Source of the DNA: Diphasiastrum complanatum | Taxonomy: Eukaryota; Streptophyta; Lycopodiopsida; Lycopodiales; Lycopodiaceae | Assembly: GCA_029204225.1 (NCBI GenBank) | Contig: MU831546.1 | Span: forward strand, 126,001-190,000 | Reading direction: 5' to 3' | Length of the DNA: 64,000 bases | Shown here: piece by piece, positions 44,407-54,351 of the stretch | Numbering within the stretch: the stretch's first letter is position 1 | How the letters are laid out: each line of letters opens with the position of its first letter | Position numbers and translations under genes: made by a program | Notes under the pieces: model-generated | What the model was told of the DNA's origin: nothing | Seen by the model: the letters and a program-made list of their open reading frames with translations, nothing else | Database searches by the model: none

Positions 44407-45364
44407 TTCAGTAATAATCAAAATCTGATGAAGGATACAAAATGCATGTTGGCCCAGGAATACAAGATGACTAACATGGGTCCAGCCCACTATTGTCTCG
44501 GAATCCAAATTCAACGAGATCGACCCAGCAGACTGATCTTTATCAGTCAGCAACGATATCTCAACAACGTGCTGGGACGGTATGGAATGGACAACTGCAA
44601 ACCCAGTCTCTTTCCACTTGACGCTGGACTAAAGCTATCAAAGGAACAGTCTCCTCAAACTAAGAAAGAAAAGGAGGAGATGAAGAGCTACCCGTTTTAA
44701 TCCATCATCGGCTCACTGATGTACGCAATGATTTGCACGCGACCAGACCTTGCATATTCAGTCAGTACACTCAGCCAGTTCCTGTCAAATCCAGATGTAG
44801 CTCACTAGAACGCGCTAACAAAGGTCATGAAGTACATCCAAGCAACGACAACTCTCAGCATCTGCTACAGAGACAGCCAAACTGTCAACATCCTTGAAGC
44901 CTAAACAGATGCGGATTGGGCAGGAGAACACAAGAAAATCAAGTTCTAGATTTGTATTCTTATACAACCAAGGTCTAATCTCATGGAACAGCAGGAAGCA
45001 TACCTCAGTTGCATTATCATCAATGGAATCCGAATACATAACTGTCACAAATGCAACCAAAGAGGCGATCTAGCTTAGGCAACTGCTTTCAGACCTCAAT
45101 CTTACACAAACACTTCCTACAACAATCTATTGTGACAATCAAAGCACAATAGCACTTTCTCTCAATTCAAGATTTCACTCTCGAAGCAAACGTATAGAAA
45201 TCAGGTATCATTATCTTAGAGAGAACGTGCACAGTAAGGAAGTAGAACAAGCTACATGGCAGCAAATTACTTCACAAAGGCTCTATCAAAGGAGCAACAT
45301 CTCAGATTTAACGATATGTTAAATCTGAAGATCAAAGTTTTTCAGGATCCACATTAAGGGGGAG
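44407..45364 (+). pseudogene. Copia RT C-terminus and RNase H (family G)
   Basis: Reads YKMTNMGPAHYCLGIQIQRD, YLNNVLGRYGMDNCKPSLFP, IIGSLMYAMICTRPDLAYSV, TLSQFLSNPDVAH, TDADWAGEHKK, then a degraded RNase H (about 44990-45290: [20 protein letters not shown]). Stops occur at about 44698, 44807, 44903 and 44948, and at least one frameshift is present. The polypurine tract AAGGGGGAG leads into an LTR. Confidence 0.88.
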
Positions 45365-45830
45365 TGTTAGATTTCTTATGCTCAGTCTTATACAAATTGT
45401 TCAAGTAATGAGCATCCTGAAAACCCGAAGGCCGACAACATATTTTCGGGCCTTCAATTTTTTTTCCTTGAGATTTATTGTGCCTTAGAAATCATTTTAA
45501 GGCATCTTCTCCTTCTTCGTCCTTTTATCTTTAGTGTAAGGGCAACTTCAGGAGTTGCATACCTTCGTTCTAAGGGAACCTTCGGGTTTTTCGGGTTTTT
45601 CATGTTTTGCTACATTGGTTGACCGACGTCGCCAACTTATCAGCAACCCTAAAACAGCTGGATAACCAAATATCCCAAAGGCGCTTGGCGGTTACCAACT
45701 TTGTACATATGCAAAGATCGGCATAAATAGCATTAAAGGCTTGTAAGATATTTTGTTCCTCAACACTTGTAAATCTATATAGTAACTAATTCAGCCTATG
45801 TAAGTGTTAATTTTTTAATCTGAGTTAATT
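45365..45830 (+). mobile_element. 3' LTR start, copia family G
   Basis: Starts TGTTAGATTTCTTATG after AAGGGGGAG. Right end not determined. GGCATAAATAGCATT near 45720 is a likely TATA box. GAAGGCC and CCTTCGGG words are repeated. Confidence 0.6.
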
Positions 45831-46380
45831 TTGAGTTAATTGAATTTCTCTCTTTTTCAGAGTTTTTCAGTAGCAAGAGCATGAAGTTGTGCCGTCGTAG
45901 AAATCGTAGGTGAACCGCAATGTTGGTAGTTGGTAGATGGTCGTTCGCAACCATTGCTTTGTCAATTCCCTGAGGTGGCTTGTGATTACTTTCGGTTCTA
46001 GTATTTCGCTCACAATTGTAAGGTTGACTCACATGATTTGGTGTGGTATCTCACAGCCGTTTTCTTTGGCGGTTTCCTGAGGTGGCTTGCGGTTTTGGTC
46101 TTCTCTCACAATCGTAAGGTTGATTCATATGGTATATTATGGTCTGGCATATTGCGGTTTCGTTGAGTCGTTCCTTTGGTCTTTGTTCGCAACCGTAAGG
46201 TTGACTCGTCGATGCTCAAAGGCTTATTTGCCTTAGCATGTAGAAACAGTAGAATCTTGCCTTAGTCGTGGCTGCCTACCTTAGAGGTTCGTAGCAGCTT
46301 GCCGTAGAAGCCGTAGCTGGACCGCATTTGAACCGTAAGAAGACTCAAACGATGTTGAAGTTATTAAAGGTGGCCAGGCC
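45831..46380 (+). repeat. Imperfect about 80-107-bp tandem repeats
   Basis: CCCTGAGGTGGCTTG at 45968 recurs near 46075, and TCACAATTGTAAGGTTGA at 46010 recurs near 46106 (TCACAATCGTAAGGTTGA) and 46187 (TCGCAACCGTAAGGTTGA). Also contains CCGTAG/ACCGCA words like the gypsy leaders. No coding region. Confidence 0.6.
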
Positions 46381-46592
46381 CTTAATGTACTTTAGATTCT
46401 TGACAGTCGAATGTGTCAGAATTGGTTACCCTTTCATCCCGATTATGGACTATGTGCAGAAACTTGTGTATTTCACCAGATGAAAGTTTGCACCAGAAAT
46501 AGAGTAGTTTTGCATATCTGTGTCTGTTTTCGAACACACGACAAAAAATACAAGTAGCAAAATAGAGATTCATGAGAGCTTAATCTCCAACA
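46381..46592 (-). mobile_element. 3' LTR start, copia family H (minus)
   Basis: Minus strand starts TGTTGGAGATTAAGCTC at 46592, after the polypurine tract AAGGGGGAC. The far end is not determined and may reach beyond 46381. Confidence 0.55.
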
Positions 46593-47600
46593 GTCCCCCT
46601 TAAGGTCACAGTTGGTGCCTTGGTGCCTTCATCAGGTTTAGTAGGTTAAAGAATTCTGATGCTTGATCCTGGGAAGAGCTTTGGTGAGGATGTCTGCAAC
46701 CATTTCTATTGTAGAGCAGTATTGAAAATTCACTTGTCCTGAAAAAAAACCTTTTCTCTAATAAAATGATATTGGATTTCTATGTGCTTGGATTTGCCAT
46801 GACATCTGGTATTCAGAGACAGCAAAATACAACTCAGATTGTCACACAGAATGGTGGTAGCATTGAACTAAGTGTGATGTAAATCATGAAGTAGGAGTCT
46901 GATCCATATAGCTTTCTTTGAAACTTGACATGCCGCAATGTACTCCACCTTCATTGAAGAAAGTGCAACAAATTTTTGCTTTCTTGAGTTCCACGAAATA
47001 GGTTTCCCTGCCAGAAAGAAACAAAACTTAGAAGTGGATTTTCTGGTTGAGGCATTTCCTCTCCAATCTGAGTCAGAGTAGCCTTGAAGGATGAATAAAT
47101 TAGTAGCGTTTCCATCATAGCATAAAATCTGATCTAGACTACCTTGAATGTATTTCATTACTCTCTTTAATGCTTTCCAATGAGAGATCCTAGGATTGGA
47201 CATGTATTGGCTTAACGTGCTAACTATGTATGCTAAATCAGGTCTCGTACAGAGCATGGCATACATTAATGATCCTATGAGTGAATGATATGGGTACTTC
47301 GCTAAGTCGAGTACTTCACTTTTAGAATTGACACAAGAAGGTTTAGTCAATACAATACTTGGATTCATTAGTGTCTCAATTGGTTTTCAATCAGACATAT
47401 GAAATTTTTCTAGAACATTTTCTAGATATTTCTGCTGACTGAGATAAATCCTTTTATGTAATCTATCTCTAGTGATATGTATTTCTAACAACAAATGAAC
47501 GGTGCCTAGATCATTCATGTCAAATTTTTTTGATAGATCACTCTTAGTAGTGTGCAGTAGGAAAGTGTTGTTAGACAAATAAATGCATCATCTACGTATA
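46593..47600 (-). pseudogene. Copia RT C-terminus and RNase H, family H (minus)
   Basis: Minus strand: KKFDMNDLGTVHLLLEIHIT, YLSQQKYLENVLEKFHM, a stop, then GSLMYAMLCTRPDLAYIVST, LSQYMSNPRISHWKALKRVM, YSDSDWRGNASTRKSTSKFC, WNSRKQKFVALSSMKVEY and a degraded ADILTK-type tail towards 46660. Related to family G rather than to A-C. Truncated upstream near the YVDD region. Confidence 0.9.
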
Positions 47601-48299
47601 GAGCTATGTGAACAAATTTGGCACCTATGTATATGGAATAAACGTTGTAGTCTGCAGAATGTTAGCAAAGTTTCTGTTTGACACATATTCTCATTGACAA
47701 TGTAAAGCAATGGTTAGCAAGTTCTCTGTTTGACATATTATGCTTGGCAACAGACTCAGCCATGAATGGCATCTACTCGGATTTCTCTGCAGTACAATGG
47801 TAGTGTGTCTCGCTTGTCAATATGGCACACCTATGACTTGATTTCAAACCTTTACTGGCAATGGTAGCTCATCTTGGATATAAGATCTGTCAGGACTGGT
47901 GTATCTATGGTTCTACAGTTTTGCTTTAGATTTCTTCTTGTTTTCTTATAGTCTGTAGATTATGACACAAAAAAAGAGAACATAATTGAATCTAATCCTA
48001 CTGGAATCACAGATCAACAACACAACATCTAAACTGAAATCATAGATCCTACAAAGTGCTTATTACAACTGTCACTCAACACTTGTACAGGGAAGCATCG
48101 GATCTGAGTGGAATGGTGGATCAGCCTCCAAGCCCTGCACATCTACCTGATACTAATCCCAAACCAAACCTTAAAGAAAAAATCAACAACACTCACATTC
48201 ATACATCAGTACCCAAACTAAATGCATGAATATGGAGCATGGAAGGGAATGCAGGATGAAGGATCTTCAATAAACATTTCAGCAGCATTATAATACACA
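47601..48299. other. Intergenic, nothing recognised
   Basis: No supported gene. The left edge may contain a few more codons of the family H RT. Confidence 0.4.
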
Positions 48300-48540
48300 A
48301 CACATGCTATGGATCTCGTGGAGGAGGCTCCTATTTGTGCACACAAAGAGTGAACCCCGTTCTATAACATTTTGAGTTCCAACTCTTGACTAGTGGGTGA
48401 ACCCCATTCTATAATATTTTGGGTTCCTACTCTTACACAATATTAGGAGGCCTCTTTATAAGAAATACAACTCAAGTTGAGAGAGCCTAAATTACTAGCT
48501 CTCACATGGTTTTCCATCTTTTGGAAATTACCATGGGGCT
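48300..48540 (-). repeat. Probable family Y LTR (minus), diverged
   Basis: On the minus strand, sequence after the Y-like interior contains TTCTTATAAAGAGGCCTCC (TATA-like), TTATAGAATGGGGTTCACCC twice, and GGAGCCTCCTCCACGAG, resembling the order in the family Y LTRs. Boundaries cannot be fixed. Confidence 0.4.
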
Positions 48541-48795
48541 CATAGTATATGCACTTAGCGTATCACTAGTAGTTCTTGTGCTCTTAGACTCGGCTCTCAG
48601 CGTCATCTACACTAGAAATCCTTTTGGGTGAAGAGGCACTGCATTGACACATCAGGGGCGTGGCATCAACTAATATCATCCTCACCCTATAGTGTTGCAG
48701 GACCCACTACAATGCCTCAGTTTTGACATTTGGTTCTTGGAAAGGCATGGATCAGCATTTGCCTACGTAAAACCAACAACTTATTTGTCGATATC
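48541..48795 (-). pseudogene. Family Y ORF C-terminal remnant (minus)
   Basis: Minus strand reads NKLLVLRRQMLIHAFP, then GTAGTGGGTCCTGCAAC and a LRAESKS segment, matching 39469-39690 (NKHLVLHKRKRIHAFP; GTAGTGGGTCCTACAA; MRAEHES). Several stops are present. Confidence 0.55.
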
Positions 48796-48948
48796 GTCGC
48801 GCTTCTCAGCAACAACTTCAACATTTGCAACAGTTTTTTAGGATAGCCTTGAGTGCCTCTCATTTTTCTTTCTCGACTTTATTTTTGTCAAAAGACTTTT
48901 CGTAGCCTATCTCCCTTTCGATGGCTTCAAATGTGATAAATCTCATAT

Positions 48949-49174
48949 TTATGCCCAACAGAATAGTCCCAGATAAGGCCTAATCACTGGTATAAACTTG
49001 TTCGTATTCCAGCTCTCGATCATTTGAACATATTGTCCTCTGAAACCTTCGAACCCTTTTTGTTCATCAAATTGCCTTTGGATCTTTTCTTTGGATTTCT
49101 CAAACAATTTTCTTGTAAGTCTTGCCAGATATTCATCAATTGCCTTGGCACTCTTTGTATTCTCGAAATAAGTT
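48949..49174 (-). pseudogene. Lys/Gln-rich open fragment upstream of Y remnant
   Basis: About 75 open codons on the minus strand without a start: KAIDEYLARLTRKLFEKSKE, KIQRQFDEQKGFEGFRGQYV, then WNTNKFIPVIRPYLGLFCW and a stop. Probably helical and charged. Its place just upstream of the Y C-terminus suggests it belongs to that protein, but I see no matching segment in the other copies. Confidence 0.3.
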
Positions 49175-49759
49175 CAAAATGGGATGTCAACAGTGAAACT
49201 GACTAATCAGTACTAGTAATCAATTTTCACAATTTTGGTTCATATTGAATGGAGTTGAAAAATTCTAGATACATAAATTTTTGAAAGATCCGTCAAAGTT
49301 CAAAATTGTTCAAAACTTGTCAATTTGATCGAGCATCCAAAGCGCAACTATTTGATCTTTCTCTTTGTTACTACATAGTATTGTCTCAAGGCATGTCTGT
49401 CTGCATTCAGACTTGTACACACTTTTGACTAAATGTATTCGTTCTAGTAATCTAAGTTGTGTTGTATTGTGTCAAATTTATCTATTATATTTCACATGTA
49501 GATAAACTGATTCATAGATTAGACTATTTATATGACCGACAATTTGTGCTCATTGTAATGCTCTAAGATAAGTTCTTTTCGCTTCTACATTCAAATACAA
49601 ATCGATCTAATTTGTGCATGTTTACGGAATTGACTGTTTCGATCCCAACAACTTCAAAGCTAGGATCAAGTAGAGCAATCTTTGACTTATAGAAGGTAGC
49701 TTGAATATGATAGACCTATATAGATTCATGCACCGAGGATTATCGGATTATCAACCAAC
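49175..49759. other. Intergenic, nothing recognised
   Basis: No supported gene or repeat. Confidence 0.4.
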
Positions 49760-51472
49760 CCTGATACTTCCACACTAACCACACTTACACACAATTCCCA
49801 ACAGAGATTACGAATCAGATTGAAAATGATCTTAAGATGGGTCATATACAACCTAGTAAGTCACCTTGGGGTGGTCCTGTTTTTCTAAAAGTGAAGAAAG
49901 ATCGAGGATCTTAAATGTATGTGGATTACAAGGAGTTGAATAAGGTGACTATTAAGAATGAATATACATTGCTCCAAATGGATGATTTGGTAGATCAATT
50001 AGGTGAAGCTAAATACTTCAAAAATAGATCTTAGAACCGAATATCATTAGATTAGAATTCATTTAAATGATGTGCAAAAAAATGGTTTTCTGATGAAATT
50101 CGGTCATTATCAATTTCTAGTGCTTCCTTTTGGGTTGACAAACGCACCTACGACATTTCAATAGATGATGAACGATACATTTTGTCCATATATGGGCAAT
50201 TCGTAGTTGTATTTATAGATGATATTCCTATCTATAGTAGGATTCTTAGGAATCGTTTAAATCATCTTAAGAATATCTTGAAGATTCTCAGAAGAGAAAT
50301 TTTTTTTTCTAAAGAATCCAAGTGTGAGTTCTTTAAGCATGAGTTAGTATACCTTGGCCATAGATCACCCTTAATGGGTTGAAGATAGATGAGGATAAGG
50401 CCAAGACAGCATTTGAGTAGCCGATATTGAAGATGGTCAGAGAAGTCAAATCTTTTCTTGGTTTTATAGTATTCTTTCATAAGTCTATTGAGGATTATGC
50501 GAAGGTAGTAGCACCTAATAATTATCTGACTAAAGAAAAAGTTAACAAGAAAAAGAAGAGAGGTCAACCTAGTCCACCAATTGAATGGAATGAATAATTG
50601 AATCAATGTTTTGATAAGCTCAAAAATATCGTTGCTTCGGCTCTTGTTGTAAAGATCACAAATCCAGATTTACCTTACGTTGTTAGAACTGATGCAAGTG
50701 ATTTGGCGATAGGAGCGGTTCTTTACAAAATGATAGGCCAATATCTTTTGAGAGCAAGAAACTTACTAGCCCTCAGTTGCATTAAGCAACTTCGGAGAAG
50801 GAGTTATTTGTTGTAATACATGCACGTAAAACTTGGAGGCATTACCTTTATGGTAGTTAGTTTATAGTGTATATAGATCACCAACCTTTGAAGTACTTGT
50901 GTAATCAACATGATCTAAGAGGTCAAATAGCTCGTTGGGCTAAACTTATGCAAGAATTTAATTATGAAATCTAATATGTCAAAGGTAGCTCTAACCAGGC
51001 TGCAGATGCTCTTAGTCAAATAGGTGGAATAAATGAACTTTCAATCACCTAGATTTCGACATATCTATGTCTTCCATTAACAGGAAAGTGTAAAACAGAT
51101 TCTCATTTTGGTCGCATTTAGAAGATGGTTGAGACTGGGAAAAATGAGAACGAAATAGAGATTAACTCACAAGGATCTCAGATTTCTAAGAAAGATAAGA
51201 AGATTGTGAAATAGTTTGCCATTCGAGGTGGTTTGCTATTTCGACATGGAAAAGTTTGTGTACCATAGGATGATGAGTTTAAGAAGAAAATTCTTTATGA
51301 ATGTCATGATGTACCCTGTGCAGGTCATCCAGGTATACGTAGGACTTTGGACTTGGTCAGAAGAGAGTGTTATTGGCCAAAACTCAAGCCATTTGCAGAG
51401 TCTTATGTGGTTAGGTGTAAACCTTGTCAACTAGGCAAAGTGGAACTTTTAAAGGCTAGAGGGATGTTATTG
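49760..51472 (+). pseudogene. Chromovirus-like Ty3/gypsy pol relic (gypsy C)
   Basis: Order of remnants: RT entry ([37 protein letters not shown]), RT catalytic block with a shifted motif (VVFIDDIPIYSR, where the family has Y/F-x-DD), LKILRREIFFSKESKCEFF, RNase H (VVRTDASDLAIGAVL, DHQPLKYLCNQHDLRGQIA, RWAKLMQEFNYEI, NQAADALS), H2C2 zinc finger (ECHDVPCAGHPGIRRTLDLV, CKPCQLGK). The H2C2 spacing and RNase H look like the chromovirus branch, unlike gypsy A and B. Many stops and frameshifts. The right end is cut by the copia I LTR at 51473. Confidence 0.85.
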
Positions 51473-52158
51473 TTGAAATGTCACTTCTAACCTGTAGATC
51501 AAACTTGTTAATCTCATGATTGATGTTCACATTCTAATCCCACACGTGTGAAACCTGTTCACACGTGTGAATGGAAGTCAAAAGACTACTTGTATATAGT
51601 TGGATTTAAGTTAGATCAATCTACACAAGTGTGAACTAGTTTTTTTTACTAGAATCTATGAAACTGCCATTTAGCACTATTTCTTTGTATGTAGCTAGCA
51701 CTTCCATGTGAATGAGTAAATGCTCCCACATGCTAAGGTGCTGTTCACACGTGTGAATGGAAGCCAAAATTGCCATTTGGCAACTATTTCCTTCTATGTA
51801 GCTAGCACTTCCATGTGAATGAGTAAATGCTCCCACATGCTAAGGTGTTGTTCACACGTGTGAAGCTGGCTATTTGTTATCACATCTACATATTCTCCTA
51901 GATCCTATTTTTTAGAGAATATTCTTATTTTCAAGGAGACTAGTAGTTGGATTCTAGCTAGTAGCATAAGTCAACCTTGTGACATGGGAATAACTTGCTC
52001 CCATTGGTGGATCTGAATGATGTAACACTCTTCACACGTGCCAAACCTACTAAATCAGCATACAGGTTGTGCTTGTATTTGAACTATAAGTAGACTCCCT
52101 TGATCAATGAGAAGTTGATAAGACATAAAGATCTTATAACTAGTTGAATCTTTCACAC
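51473..52158 (-). repeat. 3' LTR, copia family I (minus)
   Basis: Minus strand starts TGTGAAAGATTCAAC at 52158 after the polypurine tract GAAGAGGGAG, and ends ATTTCAACA at 51473 (about 686 bp; far end from TG...CA and the gypsy C border). Contains an internal tandem duplication of about 107 bp (51650-51864) and four copies of CACACGTGTG. Confidence 0.8.
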
Positions 52159-52949
52159 TCCCTCTTCAACTAGTTTTAGCATAGACTTTGATAACACTCC
52201 AAGTGATGTCCTATGCTTCATGAACAAGTCCTTTCCCAATGCTTTGGTGAAGATATCAGCTACACATTTCCTTGAGGACACATGTTGAATCTCCACCTCT
52301 TTTGCAATGACTTGCTCTCTCACAAAATGATATTGCACCTCAATATGCTTGCTCCTAGCATGAAAGATAGGATTGGTTGCCAATCTTTGGGATGACTGAT
52401 TGTCACAAAATATGATTGGGCTCTATGAAAAATCCATCAAGTGAAGATCCTTGATCATCCTCTTGATCCATACCATATTCTTTGTGCAATGTGTAAGAGC
52501 TTTGTACTTGGACTCACTAGATGACAATGAGATAGTGGCTTGTTTCTTTGACATCCATGATATAGCTCCATCACTTATGAAAATAAAATGAGCACTAATG
52601 GATTTCCTATCCATTATATCTCTAGCATAGTTTGAATCTGAAAATCCAAAAAGGTTAGGTGATGATCCCTCATACAATATGCCAAAATCTTGAGTTCCAA
52701 TGATGTACTTCAAAACTCGTTTTCCTAGCTTCCAATGCTATTCACTAGGATCTTGTATGAATTGACTCAATCTTCCAACAAAATAGCCTAGATATGGTAA
52801 GATAGTTGAGTGAACCAACTAGCTTCCTATAGAGATTAATGTCCTTGAAGGATCTTTCACTACCTCTTATAGGTAGTTTTACATGAGACTCCATTGGTGT
52901 ATCACTAGCTTTTGCATCTACCATATGAAATCTTTATATAATAGAATCT
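52159..52949 (-). pseudogene. Copia RT end and RNase H, family I (minus)
   Basis: C-terminal end of the polyprotein that continues at 57411-59660: KYIIGTQDFGILYEGSSPNL, SDSNYARDIMDRKS, SLSSSESKYKAL, then HARSKHIEVQYHFVREQVIA and CVADIFTKALGKDLF, and the end VEEGV-stop overlapping the LTR as in family A. Several stops separate the pieces. RT upstream of the MESHVKL-type segment (about 52885) is missing because copia C lies there. Confidence 0.88.
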
Positions 52950-53578
52950 GAGCACATATCCTCCTAGTGTAGCTCAGATTTGAGTTAGATAGATTCGATT
53001 TTGATGACATGCAGTAGCTTAGATAACATGCAAAGTCATACTGTATGCATGCAAGCCACATGCAATAAGTGCATGTAACATGCAAAGTAGTTTCTGTGAT
53101 CTACACATGTTTAGGCAGTTTTATGAGTTGACATGCAGTACATGCAGCATACATGCATGCAGTTACACATGTGGATCTCTGGTAGGTGAATTAGTTCAGT
53201 TAAGTGGACTTTCCATGCAACTCCATTGTAGGAATTCGAGTCTCTCTCATGTAGGAAAGTTGGGCATGTTTTGCCACATTGTGAATATTGACATTTTGGT
53301 TTTTTGGACTCATTCTCTCTCTACTCGAGTTTTCTATGCTTGATTTTCTCTCTTTACCCGAGAGCAGCCTCTTTTTCCCATACTAAATACTTAGAATTAT
53401 TTTTGACATTCATTTTTTCATAGTAAAGAGTTAGACTTTTTCATCAGATGTATGCCATTGTGCTCTTGCCTTAGATTTTTCAAGCATGCTATTCTTTGAT
53501 CAATCTTGTGCAATCACAACACCTCGGTAAGATCCTGTAGGGTGTGTGGTGAAGTTCACACATGCTACAAACTTCACA
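52950..53578 (+). repeat. 5' LTR, copia family C, left end missing
   Basis: Matches 56777-57410 from GAGCACATATCC to the end CTTCACA. ATGCATGC-rich (TGCAT/CATGCA words), with CTCTCTCTACTCGAG and GGTAAGATCCTGTAGGG. The LTR end motif here is TTCACACATGCT, a mutated form of TTCACACGTGCT in the 3' copy. Confidence 0.9.
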
Positions 53579-53590
53579 TGGTATCAGAGC
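53579..53590 (+). other. Primer-binding site, copia family C
   Basis: TGGTATCAGAGC directly after CTTCACA. Confidence 0.93.
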
Positions 53591-54351
53591 TTCATGCTTT
53601 GAAGAGGTGAGGGTGTGTACATCAGATCATCAGTGTTTTGCTTGCAGGAACTCGGATTTGGGAGAGAGATTCAAACTCGTTGAGAGACAAGCTATCTGTA
53701 GATCATAATTGGATCAAATCAAGGCTGATCTGATCCAGCAGAGCTCTGTACGGACATAGAGCTCACACGTGTGAAATCAGCCCTCATTAATGAGTGCTAT
53801 TTCTCAAGGAATGATCCAAATTTGATGTTCTATAGCTTGTTGGATAGGTATTGAAGAGTAGAATGTGTTGCTCTTGTTTCTAAATCAATTTGATTTGTTT
53901 TTAGAAGAGTTTTAGGCAATTAGAGAGTTTGAGAGGGTACTCAACTCATGGGATATGCCAAAGTGAGCACGCATCTATTTTTTTTCACCATTTTCATCAA
54001 TTTTCACTGTCAATCAAGTAGAATTGGATAGAAGTGAGTGTTCTGAGGTATTAGACTTTTCATTTCACACATATTACTGTGTTTGATTTGAAAGTAAGTT
54101 TCTAGAGATTTTATCAGTACTTTAAAACTCGTGGGAGAGATAGACTTCTTGCTTGCATGTGCTTCTTTTTTGTGACTGAAGCAAGATCCAAATTCAAGAT
54201 AGATTGATTTTCAGTGTTGAGAATTTTTTCTCACATCTGTTGCTAGATTTCATAAGGTGGATCAACATTTGTGTTAGATCCTAGATTGAGATAGCAAGCA
54301 ACATTCTTTAAACTCCATTTTTTATCATTACTAGAATTTCTCATAGAGAAG
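53591..54351 (+). other. Untranslated leader of copia family C
   Basis: No coding potential. Holds CTCACACGTGTGAAAT at 53762-53777. Confidence 0.65.
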
